From: Panulirus ornatus
Lineage: Eukaryota > Arthropoda > Malacostraca > Decapoda > Palinuridae
DNA: 64,000 nucleotides
Assembly: GCF_036320965.1 (NCBI RefSeq)
Contig: NC_092271.1
Span: 24,005,036-24,069,035 of the forward strand
Reading direction: 5' to 3'
Under the pieces are notes generated by a model. The model saw nothing but the letters and a program-made list of their open reading frames with translations. It was not told where the DNA came from and ran no database searches. Numbering within the stretch: the first letter of the stretch is position 1; each line of letters opens with the position of its first letter. This document shows positions 41,840-54,954 of the stretch, piece after piece. The translations under genes were made by a program, and so were the position numbers.

Positions 41840-42075
41840 CGCTGCGCTAACTAACCTGCAGGGCAACATGAGGAGCGTCGGGCACTTATTTACCATCGGC
41901 TCGGGATTCACGTCTGGCGCGCGCGGAAGAGCCATTTTTTTCGGCGCGCACCCGGGTTATGTTTTGGCGCCAAATATGAGGTAATGTGACAGACGCGATG
42001 GCCGCGGCGGGAACTGTCCGTCATCAGCGGGCCAGCGGGAGCGACGCCTTACGAACGATAATTATCATAATCGCT
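41840..42075. promoter_or_regulatory. CpG-rich patch with perfect E2F palindrome
   Basis: TTTGGCGCCAAA at 41963-41974 is a perfect two-sided E2F consensus. Around it are GGCGCGCGCGG, TTTCGGCGCGC, GCGATGGCCGCGGCGGG and GATAATTATCATAATC. The block is unique-looking and CpG-dense against AT-rich flanks. E2F sites typically lie in promoters of cell-cycle genes. No exon is seen next to it. Confidence 0.4.
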
Positions 42076-42243
42076 GGCTGCCCGGGTGAGTAGAGATGTT
42101 AGCAAGACAGGACGAGGCGGTCTGGCTCTTACTTATTCATCTCGCGGTGGTATATCTCACCACTCGGCTCACCATGCTGGAGAGAATGTAAATTTCTTGA
42201 AGTCTTGTGGCACACCGTACATTACTTCAAATACCATGAATTC

Positions 42244-42245
<2 letters not shown>

Positions 42246-42337
<92 letters not shown>
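42246..42337. repeat. (AC)n(AT)n microsatellite
   Basis: AC run passing into an AT run, like the tract at 95-187. Confidence 0.98.
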
Positions 42338-42341
<4 letters not shown>

Positions 42342-42614
42342 AGACAACCTTATCATTCACCGAACGACTCCAGCCCAGCGGCGGATCACCACCTATTCAA
42401 CCTTCCTTGCCAATGTGTTTACAAGCACGGCTGCTGGGTCTGATCTAGACCAGCTGGGCTGAGTGCCACACGACACCGTGGCGCTCCCCAGCTGGCACAG
42501 GCACCTTGAGGCTCACCTGGCCGGGTGGGGGGATGGGGAGGGGGGGAGTAGTCTGCAACGAGAATAGCTAGGGAGATGGGTGAGGGGAGGGGAGGGGAGA
42601 GAGATGGGGTTAAG

Positions 42615-42800
42615 GGCAGGCGAGGTATATCTGTGCTGGGGAGGACAAGGTACATGTGGGTGTTGGAAGACAAGGTACCTGGGGTAAGGCAGGGTACCTG
42701 GGCTGGTGGAGGACAAGGTATCTGTACTGGGGAGGACAAGGTACTGGGACAGAGGACAAAGTACCTGGACTGGGGAGGACAAGGTACCTGGACTGGGGAG
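42615..42800. repeat. Degenerate GGGGAGGACAAGGTACCTGGACT repeats
   Basis: GGACAAGGTACCTGGACTGG recurs about eight times at 24-30 bp spacing. Confidence 0.85.
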
Positions 42801-42840
42801 AAGACAGACATCTGTGCTGGGGGTATTGGGCGAGTAAAAG

Positions 42841-42866
42841 GCACACACACACACACACACACACAT
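42841..42866. repeat. (AC)n microsatellite
   Basis: A short AC run. Confidence 0.95.
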
Positions 42867-43118
42867 CTTGGGGGCGTAACAAACGAGGGTGCGCCCGGCA
42901 AAAAGGTAATTGGTAGTTGGAGGTCGTTAAGACGGCAGTTAGGGTGCGCATGGTAGTTGAGGCACCCCCTTCCCCCTTCCCTCCCAGCGCCACCCATCAT
43001 CCCACATTATAGGGCAGAGCTGCTCTGACTGCCAATCATAACTATAATTCTATAATTGTCTCATTGGAAATTAGTGATAGATGGGCTAGATTTCTAGCAC
43101 CTCCAGGGCTCTAACGAG

Positions 43119-44418
<1,300 letters not shown>

Positions 44419-44447
<29 letters not shown>

Positions 44448-44567
44448 ATTACCCCCCGCATCACCTTTGAAACGCCTTCCCAGCACAGCCTTGTCACCAT
44501 TTCCTGTGGTGGTACCTGTGGTGGTGTGGACCTGGTGGTGGTGGTGGGGACGTCTGCTGGCGGGGCC

Positions 44568-44655
<88 letters not shown>
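44419..44655. repeat. (AC)n and (AG)n microsatellites
   Basis: AC run at 44419-44446 and a long AG run at 44571-44655, separated by GTGGTGGTGG-rich DNA. A short CT run lies at 44741-44762. Confidence 0.97.
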
Positions 44656-44658
<3 letters not shown>

Positions 44659-44762
44659 TCTCATCATCTGACTCTGATTAGAGAGTGTTACGGGAGGCTG
44701 GCGTCCCACCGCTATAATCACAGGACCCAATGGATATGTCTCTCTCTCTCTCTCTCTCTCTC

Positions 44763-45305
44763 CCTTTTTTCCCCCTCTCCAATCGTGAAAGGTGGCCTGT
44801 TCTGCATGATTTTTGAAGGCCCTTTTTACATCCCCGCGCCTAATCAAGGCTAGTCACGTCATCTAACCATCCAGCCAATCTTAACCGAGCCATCTGACGT
44901 AGTGTAACCTATATCTAACAGCGGTGTTTCATCCCCCGTGCCACTACTTAAAATATGTCTGTCTATTGTTTCTCTCGTGGAAACGTAAGTAACTCTCATC
45001 TATTCGTTTTTATCATGTCTACGCATACCTCTTTATACCTAGTTCTAATGTAATTATCTAGTTAGCTATCGTCTTGTTTTCTTATTATTTCTCCCGCCCT
45101 TCATCAATCTGATTATCTCTATTTTGATATTCTTCGCATCAATTTTTTTTTTCCATTCTTCATAATTTCGGATTACTAGAACGTATTTCCTTCCAGTTTT
45201 CAGAATTCTCACTTCTTTATCACGCAGTCAAATCCATCCACTACTCTAACGGGATGGGAAGGAAGCCACTGCACCATTTACGCCACCGTCACCTTCTGCC
45301 TGCAG
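44763..45305. other. No feature seen
   Basis: T-rich DNA leading into the acceptor ACCTTCTGCCTGCAG at 45291-45305. Confidence 0.45.
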
Positions 45306-45365
45306 AGATCCCTCGTCCCCGAGTTGCAGTTCGCCACCTCAACCGCTTCAAAGCAATCCGAATTC
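45306..45365 (+). CDS. Candidate internal coding exon, 60 bp
   Basis: A strong acceptor (CACCTTCTGCCTGCAG) and a donor GTAAGG at 45366 bound exactly 60 bp, phase 0 on both sides. The open frame reads RSLVPELQFATSTASKQSEF, with about 13 of 20 codons ending in G or C. A second frame is also open through the same interval. On the minus strand a 70-codon frame overlaps it but lacks splice sites. No protein family is recognised. The call rests on the splice pair. Confidence 0.35.
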
Positions 45366-46753
45366 GTAAGGCCCCCATTCATATTTCGAAAACTTATGTT
45401 AGCAATGAATTTTCTTACTATATAAGGTAAGTACGTATGAAATGGTTTGAGACACAATAAATCAATACGTCTACCTGCCAAGTACCTCATAAAGTGAAGA
45501 TATCTACACGAGGGACAACTAAAGGGAAAAGTGTTTTACTTAACAGATGGACAGCACCAGGGTGGCTGTTTACTTATTCTAAAAGGAAATACGTCAACTG
45601 ACTATTCATGTGTCGTATTCAAATTAGAATTTTACATACCCTAAGGCGGTTATGTAAAACAAAAATATGCTTTTAAATATGTAGGTATTTCTTACCTGAT
45701 TGTCTCAAATGGCCTCTCCTGGGCTGATGCCTATTTACTTCATCAACTTTGAAGTCAATGACGCGTTTCCAGAACTAACATCTTGACGTCAGCGATGTCT
45801 CTCTCGCTAATCCAAAACAAAACATCAAAAAACATTATTGACATTAAAATATTAATCGAAAACATCAAAAAATAAAATTCTACTAATCATGTTTACAACA
45901 GTTGTAATATCTTGCCTCCACCTACCTTAGATAAGCACCCTTCACCCATACTATCACTGAATTGCTTTCTCTATGTATATATCGAGACGATTCTTTTCAG
46001 ACAGAAATTAAAATGAAAGAAACCATCATCCCCGACAGCTGCGGCTCGATATATGATCTCACTCCGTGTCAATAAAGTGGGAGGTGCGTGATAATCAATT
46101 AGTTCCAACTGTTCAACGCAAGGTTCAGGACCAGATACTACAGGGACAAGGGTCTGAGGGGCGGGGCGGGGCGGCCCACAGCCACACACACACACACCTC
46201 GCCGACCGCTCTGATCTCCTCCCTGGAAACGATGGCCTTTGTTCCTCCGTCTCAGGTGTGCCGCCCTCCGCTCTGACGAACTCACTCACCGACCATCACC
46301 ACCATCAACACTGTAGGTAGCCCCGTTTCTCTGCATCATCTTGATCCCACACACCTCCACCACGGCAGCAGTCGCTCGCTAATTTACTCCATCTTATAAT
46401 CTACTTTCATGCCATAACCAACATCTATTTCTAAGACCATCATGAATTTATCTTTTGGGATTGTTTGCGATTAATTTCTAGCTTAACGACAAGTTACACC
46501 CAGTCTATCCAATAACATATATACATTTGCTCCTCTTCGAAAGCCTCCGCAGAATGGAGTAGACTCAACGAATCTAAAGAACTAAATCCCGTACTAGTCC
46601 AGCCATCCCTAGAGGTCTTTATGGTGGTTCCAGGAGCCAGACACAACAACCTGACGAGGTAATGACGTCACGGCACACACCTACGGGAGGAGGTCCAGCC
46701 AACACCCCCCCCCCCCACAGCCGTATAATACAGACGAGATACTGACTGACTGA

Positions 46754-46754
<1 letters not shown>
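45366..46754. other. No gene; GC boxes near 46160
   Basis: GGGGCGGGGCGGGGCGGCCC at 46158-46177 carries tandem GC boxes, followed by a short AC run and CCTCCGTCTCAG (acceptor-like, ending at 46254). ATCAATTAGTTCC at about 46095 is a homeodomain-type core. It may be regulatory but is not called. Confidence 0.35.

Positions 46755-46831
<77 letters not shown>
46755..46831. repeat. (CT)n microsatellite
   Basis: A CT run of about 38 units. Confidence 0.98.
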
Positions 46832-46833
<2 letters not shown>

Positions 46834-46849
46834 CCCGTGACTCCTTGAT

Positions 46850-47130
46850 GCTTGGGGATGAATAACCCACCAATCATGGTGCCATTAGCGGCAACAACAG
46901 CAGAGCCCACATCCGTCAAAATCGTAATCAAAATATTTCTCCCTGGGTGGGCGGAGTTCGGGGAGACATCTGGCGGTGGGTGGCGGAGTTACACCCCCAG
47001 CCATCTGGCGGTTAGCGGCGGAACTTCTGGGTGGTGGTGGTGGGGAGATGTGCCGTTGCCAACCCGTGTTTAATTCTTGTCTCGCAGGTGATTGAGTGAA
47101 AAACCACAGATTCTCATATCTGCGCCGCCA
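46850..47130. promoter_or_regulatory. Possible regulatory patch with duplicated CATCTGGCGG
   Basis: CATCTGGCGG occurs at 46967 and 47002, each followed within 15 bp by GGCGGA. CATCTG is an E-box core. CCAAT lies at about 46870 and again near 47126. Function is inference. Confidence 0.25.
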
Positions 47131-47257
47131 ATCTCTGGGGAGGCCCCCCCCCCCCCCCGACATACAAGATAATAACAGAGGAGATCAGAGGACGAAAGGG
47201 TTTGATCGTCTGTGTCTTCGATCTGCCAGCGGTAATGTGCGGGGACCTCAGGCCACC

Positions 47258-47260
<3 letters not shown>

Positions 47261-47332
<72 letters not shown>
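47261..47332. repeat. (AG)n microsatellite
   Basis: A pure AG run. Confidence 0.98.
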
Positions 47333-47336
<4 letters not shown>

Positions 47337-48155
47337 AAGTATACACCATCAACCAGCCCACCATACTTGGGTATTCAGTACACCATCTTATACCTTGTAT
47401 CTTATATATATTCGTAACAAATATTGTTATAAAACATTCAGTACTTATCATATCACGTTCATGGTACACCTTTACAAGTAGTGTACTCTACAATACTCAA
47501 TCTTGCCTCCACCTACCCCCTAACCTTGTAGCCCTCCACCCACACTATGACAGAAATGCCTTGTCTACGTAGAGTCAGAAAATGAATCTTTATTTTTCAC
47601 TCTCCAGCCCGGTCCACCATTGTCGGGTGCCTGGCCTCATCCTCGCACTCAACGCACTTCCTCACATGGTTTACCAAAGCCAAACTAGGACTGAGAATGT
47701 TTGTGGCGCGCGATGACGGAATGATCCATAATCCTTGGTTGAGTGTTCCTGGGTAACACGGGAGGGCTCGACCCGCCCGCTCGGTAAAGCGAGACGGTTA
47801 CGTTTTCTGTCGAAGCTCCAGAAAATGTTTGATGTGAAGCATTTGGCTTGGAAAGAAGTAGATGCCTGAAGGGAATTCAATGAAGATGAGACTTAAACAC
47901 AAGTGTTATCTGGAGTTGTATAGGTATGTCATACTGTGGTTGGGGCGGTAACGTTCTCATTCAGACCAATACACACACACATATGTATATATTTTCACTC
48001 TATACCACACATCCCCAACACTCTCTCTTCCATACACCACCACCACACACTCTCACACCACCACACACACACTCTCACGCCACCACACTCTGTGACTCAC
48101 TCAACCACTCCCTCTCCCTCACACCACGACACACGCATCCAGCCCCCCCCTCCCC

Positions 48156-48160
<5 letters not shown>
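47333..48160. other. No gene seen
   Basis: Plain DNA, then CACCAC/CTCTCACACC low-complexity at 48000-48150. Confidence 0.5.

Positions 48161-48207
<47 letters not shown>
48161..48207. repeat. (AC)n microsatellite
   Basis: A pure AC run. Confidence 0.98.
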
Positions 48208-48208
<1 letters not shown>

Positions 48209-48489
48209 CAAAGAGAGTCTGTACATTCGCAAATCATTACTATAAATTATACGAGTCGACTTGTCCATCAGTAATACTGGACAAAAAGTCTACCAAGTCT
48301 TGCCACCCAGAGAAGGCGGTGGGCGGGTGGGTGGGTGGCTGGCCAGGTGTGGGCGGCTGGGCGGCCAGGTGTGGGGCGGGCGGGGCGGCAGAGGCAGTCA
48401 TGGACGCACATAAATCAATTTCTCTTATCATCTTGCTACGCCGACGGACCCTTAATGATGGGCTGCTGGCGTGGTGTGGGGTCTTCGGA

Positions 48490-48960
48490 TGCGCGGGTCC
48501 TGCAGGAGGGACGCGGGAGGCGTGGGTTCTACAGGAAGGGCGCGGGAGGCGTGGGTCCTGCAGGAGGGGAGTGGAGAGAGTAACGTGGAGGGGAAGGTGG
48601 ACGCGAAGAGAAGCTTGTGTGGGAGGTGATGTGTGGAGGTCGTGTTTTGGAGGGGGTCACAACTTAGAAGGTGGTGTGTGGGGTCATAGTGGGAAGGGCA
48701 AGGGGTCACAGTATGGGAGAGCGTGGGGGTCATAGTATGGGAGAGAGCGTGGGGGTCATAGTATGGGAGAAGGTGTGAGAGGTCACGGAGTGAAAAGGAG
48801 CTTGGGAGGAGCTGTGAAGTGGCGGGGAGGAGAGGTCATAGTGAGGAAGGGGAGAAGGGTGAGCAGGTAAAGACGTGGGGAGAGGGTCAACCTGGGAGAG
48901 GAGGCCAGTGGAAAGGAGACGGGAGTGCATCGCGTGGGGTCACACGGACCTCTAATGGGA
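48490..48960. repeat. G-rich minisatellites, two kinds
   Basis: GGCGTGGGTCCTGCAGGAGG recurs three times with a period of about 30 bp at 48492-48580. GTGGGGGTCATAGTATGGGA recurs at 24-28 bp spacing at 48655-48790, with decayed units to 48960. The frames in both directions are array products. Confidence 0.85.
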
Positions 48961-49740
48961 AGGGGCGGGCAACATCGTCCCACACCTTGTTAATAATGCA
49001 GACCCTTCCATTCTAAACTCTTCCATCACCTATTCGAGACCCTTCCAGCACCACTTAGACCCCTTCCACTACACTCTTCCAGTACTTTCTACTCCAGACG
49101 TTCCCGAAGCCTTCGACTCTGAAATCTTCCAGTACCTTTCTTGTTCCTTCCATTATCATTCCAAACCTTCTTTAAAAAGCCATTCCAGTCAGCATTTCAA
49201 ATGGGTACTACCAAGACTTCTCCCTAGGGCACGTTCTGCTTTCTTCAGACCTTTCCAGTAGGTCCCACCGCCCGTGCTTCTGCTGCTGGTGCCTTCAGGA
49301 ACACTTCCCTCACGACATCCATTGATATATCCAGCGCCTCTCTGGTCACCCTCCTGCTATGTTCTCAATCCTGTCCGGTTCATCTGGACCACTTCACTTC
49401 TTTACTGCACCTGGATGGTTTTCCCTGCAAGGGTTCCGTTACTCAGCCACTTCTTGATCTTGTTCCAACACCTCCTGGGGCATCATGGACCCTTCCTGTG
49501 ACCTCCTTCCAGAACCGAACAATGCTTCCACGTCCTCTCCAGACGTTTCCGAGACGCTGTGGCCGGGCTTCTGCCGACCTTGGCTGGAATCTCTGGCACT
49601 TCCAGGACATTATTCGACCCTTCCGGACCACCTGTGATGGCCAAGCGGGAGACCCAACACCTGGCCATCTGGAAGCCATTCCCAGGCCCAGATGGTTATC
49701 GCTACAACACGCTGGCGCGGAGGGGGGAAGGAAGATGTTC
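48961..49740. repeat. Degenerate CTTCCAG repeats
   Basis: ACCCTTCCAG, CTCTTCCAGTAC and GACCTTTCCAGTAGG words recur throughout at irregular spacing. The 92-154 codon frames at 49443-49907 come from this stretch and are not called. Confidence 0.5.
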
Positions 49741-50477
49741 ACAGATAAGAAGAGACTGAAGGTCGTAAGAATATAATTGTGACGGACGAAATTATGGAAA
49801 GAAATACATAGGAAATAACGTTGTAGAAGGAGGAGATAGAAAGAGAGATACAAGCGATGAGGTATAACTGGTAAATAAATACACACAGGACAAACAAAAT
49901 CCTTCAATATCGTTCAGAGGCAAAAAAAAAAAAAATAAAAAAAATCGAGGCAAAATGATGCTTCATACAGTGCCTAAGATGCCTGGAAGATGGCGAGGCG
50001 GGGTGCACCACCACCACAGGCGGGCGGATGCACCGCGTCCAGGGTGGATGTGGTACTTAGCTGCAGGTCTCCTGCCTCTCGTGCAGGACACAACTGCCCG
50101 TCCTGGGGTGTAATCAACGGCTCCCCAGCCGGTAATTCAGGCAGGTGATGTTGTCATCCAGACGATGCCAGTCTGTCAGGTGAGCTTGTCAGTCGGGTGA
50201 TGATTACCAATAGGGATGAACATGGCAGCTGGCTTCTGCTTTCTGGGTAACAGACGGCGGGGCCAGTGTGAGGCCAGAAGCAGTCGGTGGGGGATAGGGA
50301 GAGCCAGAAGCAATCAACATCACCCATGTTAAAATCATTCCCTCCAGCAGTAAACAACACCAGCGTCTCATATACCATCCCCAACATTACGTTACCTGTA
50401 CCATCATCCCCAACAAGAGTATTATCATCACTATCACCAACGGCAACATCGCCATCACCATCAAAACCAACCCAACA
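49741..50477. other. No feature seen
   Basis: A short A-rich run near 49924 and CATCACCATCACC words near 50420-50470. Nothing else is recognised. Confidence 0.5.
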
Positions 50478-50620
50478 CTAAGAAAGAGTTACGAGTAACA
50501 GTCAAGCCTCAGAATGGTTAGATCGTAACAAGTGGTGTGCCGCAGGGGTCAGTCTTGGAACCATTTCTGATTCTAGCTCACATTAATGGTACTGATGATG
50601 GTATATGGTGTTAGATACCA
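50478..50620 (+). mobile_element. LINE reverse transcriptase palm fragment, broken
   Basis: The frame from 50528 reads TSGVPQGSVLEPFLILAHIN, a near-perfect match to the conserved SGVPQGSVLGPLLF.IYIND block of non-LTR reverse transcriptases (motif B region of the palm). The segment before it (RVTSNSQASEW) fits the preceding hydrophobic strand in another frame. Stops lie on both sides. It is best preserved exactly at the functional motif but is not a working gene. Confidence 0.88.
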
Positions 50621-52286
50621 ATAATTGTTTACGGACAGCTACAATAAACACTGAACGTTGCAGATGTTGTTGAACTGAACTCATTCCTAGTGGAGAATTA
50701 ATTTCCCTATCCATACGTGCAAAATTAAATGCAGTGGTAGGAAAAACAGGTTTGTCTCCAGTGGTCATCTGGTTGCTTTCCTATCCCCACTATACTGCAA
50801 GTTTCTGATGTCTTCCACCATCACAATCACGAAAGGACCCCAAATGGTCTGTTGCTGTTTGTGTGCCCTTGTGTACCTCAGCATATCACCAGTTAACCAC
50901 ACCACGACGACCACGACCATCACCTTCCCCAGCACTGCCACTCACCTCCCCCTACCACATGGGGGCCAGCGGACAAGGGTCGGCTTCCGCTGCAGGTGTG
51001 GTCTGGTCCGTTCCGCCCGGGACGTCCCGGTCCTGAGCCTCAGAACGAGCGGACGGACCACCCGCTACAACGGAACACGAGAAATAACTGTCATCATCTC
51101 ACTGATGATGATGACGAACCATACGAAAACTACGTGACTACCAGGTGTCATGAGGATAAACAAACATGCCAGTGAATAACTTGACTCCTAATACGAATAG
51201 ATGAATAAAAAGAATTACTCCGGAGGAGGCTTTAGCGTGCCGAAATATCGAAAGAATAACCGTGGGGGACAGTGTTCCATTACCCAGAGGAAGTGTGACA
51301 GGCATTTGACCAAAGGTGCGTTCAACAACTTTCGTACTACCTCTCCTTCGCTTTCCCGTGCCGACGACGCTGTAGCTCCGTCTCTCCCGACGCCTGAGTC
51401 ATAATAGTCCTGCACTACACGAGTTATTCTTTTCGCTGTACATCGAGGCGGTGCTCCCGTCCAAGTACCACCAGTCATCATTCTCAAGTGAAGTCTTCAC
51501 GCAGAAAGGGTCATTATCACCTGCTTTAAGGGTTCACGGTAGTTGTCAGGGGCCGCAGAACGAACCGGTGATTACCACGTCTGGTACCTGTTGGGTCAGG
51601 TCAGGTCGCGCGGGGGTCAAACACTGGAAATGAGGTCTCATATAGACCTTTATTAAACGGACACAAACAGATTTTCCTTATCATTGGATATCGCGATTAT
51701 GGAGTAATGTAGATGGCTTTATTTCTAGCATAAGTGAAAATGTAATTCCGGAGAATTTGCAAAGTGGAAAAAAAATAATCCGCAGAAATTACAGAAAAAA
51801 AAGAAAAATATAATCCAAGAAGAAATTCTGGCAAATAATCTTCATGGACCGTTTTCTTTACGGTGTCCTCCCACAGGGGGGTGACTCCTCTCGCTTGGTC
51901 CACACCCCACAAACAGATAAACAAATAATCATTCCCAGGTAATTGTCACCTGTGCTTCCTGCCATCAACACCAGGGGCGGGGCAGAGGAGGTACTAGAGG
52001 CAATAGGGAGCGTCAGTAAGGGATAATGTCAAGAACTCTCTAAACACAGCCATCAAATCATCTATCTTACAGGATATCTTCAAACTTATTCCTTTCTTAA
52101 AAAGAACCTATCTTTAAGCTAAAGGCCAGCACGGTATTATACGTCACGAGCGGCGTCAGACACGGAGCTCAACGGTGTATCAGAACCCATATGGGAACAA
52201 AGAGGAATATTCTACCTAAATACAAACCTCTTCACCTATTGTGGACTTTTATCGGTGGGGCATCATTAGCCACGCTCCCCTTCCAG
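50621..52286. other. No confident gene; short open frames
   Basis: A frame open from about 50893 to TGA near 51171 ends EPYENYVTTRCHEDKQTCQ. An ATG frame runs 51201-51404. Neither has splice sites or strong bias. CCGGGACGTCCCGG at 51017-51030 is a perfect 14-bp palindrome. Near-cognate AT-rich DNA fills 51640-51950. Confidence 0.35.
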
Positions 52287-52340
52287 GGTTGTCCTGAAGA
52301 AGAACTTGCCCTCTCCTCCACACCGGCTAAACTAAAACAG
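52287..52340 (+). CDS. Weak candidate internal exon, 54 bp
   Basis: The acceptor GCCACGCTCCCCTTCCAG and donor CAG/GTGACC bound 54 bp, phase 0 at both ends, reading GCPEEELALSSTPAKLKQ. Codon bias is weak and the donor runs into an (AC)n tract. Unrecognised. It may be chance. Confidence 0.25.
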
Positions 52341-52519
52341 GTGACCACACACACACACACACACACCGCAGCAGCAGGATTGCCCGGCCGACACACACCC
52401 AGGCTTCGTCCACGTCCACTGTAACTGATGTCGGTGTGTGAGCGTGCAAGGCTATCGTGTAGGTGGGGGATATTTCATCTGTCGTCGGGCAGATTTAGAA
52501 GGTAACGTAGTGTCGCGGG

Positions 52520-52521
<2 letters not shown>

Positions 52522-52599
<78 letters not shown>
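52522..52599. repeat. (AG)n microsatellite, first of a pair
   Basis: A pure AG run. A second one follows 98 bp later. Confidence 0.98.
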
Positions 52600-52601
<2 letters not shown>

Positions 52602-52695
52602 TTAAACAGATACACAGACCACACAAGGTCCCAAGGTCCAAGCGAGGTGGTCTGGCCTTAACACTGCCGTCAAAGAAGCGGCCCCCATTAAAAGC

Positions 52696-52697
<2 letters not shown>

Positions 52698-52787
<90 letters not shown>
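52698..52787. repeat. (AG)n microsatellite, second of a pair
   Basis: A pure AG run of about 45 units. Confidence 0.98.
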
Positions 52788-52791
<4 letters not shown>

Positions 52792-53044
52792 CAGAGCCGC
52801 AGATGAAGGTAGTGTAGGTGAGCAGCCGTCAGCAGGGTGCCTCGGGGCCGTGATTTAGTACCCGGAGTTTCCACCAGTCGCGGCGTGAAATGTCTCCATT
52901 GTCGTCAACGGCTTCCTCCGCCCTCCCCGATTTGTTTCGCTCACTTACCTCTTTACCCTTCCCTTCTACCCTCACACCCAACATCAGACTTGCGAAATAC
53001 ATCATCATACGTTAATTCACAATGTAGAGACTTCATTTTAACTT

Positions 53045-53260
53045 AGAGACGGACAGTTTACCGGCGAAGAAGGGGAAAATGTCAGTAATGGAACGGTCGC
53101 CGCGTCCTGCGGTATGTAAACGAACGCTGTCCTGTGGGACGACGCTAGGCCGATGTGAACCGCCGCCCAACCCGCCATTAAAACGATTACCGCCGACTGG
53201 GGATGCCCTAAATCATTTCAATTTTCTTTTTGTTCGCGGTAGTCCGACAGTGTAAATCAA
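53045..53260. promoter_or_regulatory. CpG-rich unique patch, possible enhancer
   Basis: Contains GGTCGCCGCGTCC, TATGTAAACGAACG (forkhead-type TGTAAACA-like), CCGCCATTAAAACGATTACCGCC and CCTAAATCATTTCAATTTTC. It is unlike the repeats around it. Regulatory function is inference. Confidence 0.25.
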
Positions 53261-53734
53261 CCCCCCCAATATTCCTCGTCATTATTCTCTGTTAAATTAT
53301 CCAGATGTTTGTTTCTTTTTTTTTTTCTCCCCAGGGTGAGTGGCGTGGGAATTTGTAGGTAGGGCAAGGCTATGAGACTAGAGGTAATGGCTGGTAAAAG
53401 AAGATTTGCGAAAGGGAAACATTACAGAGATTTACACCGTGTTAGACCACTATCTGAAGGGGCAAATGATATACAATTGTGGTTGTAAACTTCAGGGAAT
53501 GTAGACTAATGGGTATACCAATCCAGACCATTAACGTATTAGGTGGAAATTTACGCCTAAGTCCCAAGTCAAGATCTGTACTCTTGCGGAGTGGCGATGG
53601 GTCTCTCCTGAGCCGCATGGCTAGTGATTCCTACGACGCAGAAGCGGTATTAAAAAGCCATTTTGGCCATCTTCCTGCTGGTGGGAGGGCAAACCCTCAC
53701 TGGGTGTCGCTATGGTTCAAAGGGTAAACACAGC

Positions 53735-54005
53735 AGGTAATGGCTGTGTACTGGAAGGTGAGGGGGTGTAAACTGGAAGGTTAGGCTGGGTACTGGAAGG
53801 TAAGGTGGTGTAAACTGGAAGGTAAGGGGTAGGTATACTGGTGGGGATAGGCTGGGTACTGGAAAGGTAACCTCACGTAGCACTGGATGGGTAAAGTGGT
53901 GTACAAGAATGTGACACGGTGTGTGTACTGGACTGCCACGTATGGTGGTGTACTGAAAGGTGAACCAATATACTGAAAGGTACAGTGGTGTACTACAAGT
54001 TAATG
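53735..54005. repeat. Degenerate GTGTACTGGAAGGTAAGG repeats
   Basis: TACTGGAAGGTAAGGTGGTG-type units recur about 12 times at 20-25 bp spacing and decay at both ends. Confidence 0.85.
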
Positions 54006-54029
54006 AAACACTCGAGAAGTTATGTTAGT

Positions 54030-54215
54030 CCATCAAAGGCTGAAGTTATTAAACAGAAGCTGACAAGGCAACTGTGGACTAGAATATATAATAGTTTACT
54101 AGAAGCCACTGGTGGACATGGTATACAATCTTAGGAAAGGACTGTGGTAATTAACTTGAGAGGCTTTATAGCTGTGTTCAAAGCTAGGATGGACGATAAT
54201 GAGCTCGGGAGGCGT
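54030..54215 (+). mobile_element. Possible LINE 3-prime tail remnant
   Basis: One frame reads FIAVFKARMDDNEL at about 54163-54204, which fits the SVNSFKARLD...L ending common in non-LTR retrotransposon ORF2 proteins. No other conserved block supports it, so this is weak. Confidence 0.3.
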
Positions 54216-54504
54216 TAGCTGTGGCTGGCGAGGCCCGGCCAGGGCAGACGTCGTGGTGTGTGGTTTCCCTGCTAACCCAACAACCTGGTTCATAGATCCT
54301 GCTCAAACCTGGAGACACCATTAAGAGAGAGGCTGGCACGGCGCCCTCACCACTATATCTTCCCGACGTCGCTCCAATACACACCAGAATCAATATTGAT
54401 TTCCTAACGACACTTGCATATTCCGGTATTTCTAATCTCAATGGTATTTATCTTGATTTTCAGCGCTAAAAAGGCATTTGCATAAACCATAATATATATA
54501 TATA

Positions 54505-54624
54505 TCTATTTTAATTTTCCAAAAGAAGGAACAGAGAAGAGGGCCAGGTGAGGATATTCCCTCAAAGGCCCAGTCCTCTGTTCTTAACGCTACCTCGCTA
54601 TCGCGGGAAATAGCGAATAGTATG

Positions 54625-54626
<2 letters not shown>
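54505..54626 (+). mobile_element. Short AT-flanked element, family B
   Basis: AATTTTCCAAAAGAAGGAAC, GAGGATATTCCCTCAAAGGC, CCAGTCCTCTGTTCTTAACG, CTACCTCGCTATCGCGGGA and AAATAGCGAATAGTATGAAA run straight into (AT)n at 54627. It is nearly identical to 31130-31270. A short AT run also precedes it at 54493-54503. Confidence 0.78.

Positions 54627-54699
<73 letters not shown>
54627..54699. repeat. (AT)n microsatellite
   Basis: The AT run at the 3-prime end of the family B copy. Confidence 0.98.
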
Positions 54700-54701
<2 letters not shown>

Positions 54702-54954
54702 GAACTCTGGAACAACAATTGTAAACTCAAGTATCTCCTGTTTTAAAGCAAACACTTCCGATTTTAAGACCGAAAACTAAGAGCATGGGCCCAAACCATA
54801 ATTACACAGTGAGAACAACTTTTAAAAGACGAGAGGAGGAAATACGGTAATGGAGGTGGTCAAGAACTTCATTAACCGTTGCTGCGGACGGACCCCTACA
54901 GAGTCAGACCAGACTCGCCGGACAATAATTATCTTCTCCTCGCCATTCTGTTAA

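Noticed and set aside
51201..51404. 67-codon ATG frame (MNKKNYSGGGFSVPKYRK...)
   Set aside because: No bias and no promoter or splice context. An overlapping longer minus-strand frame is equally open.
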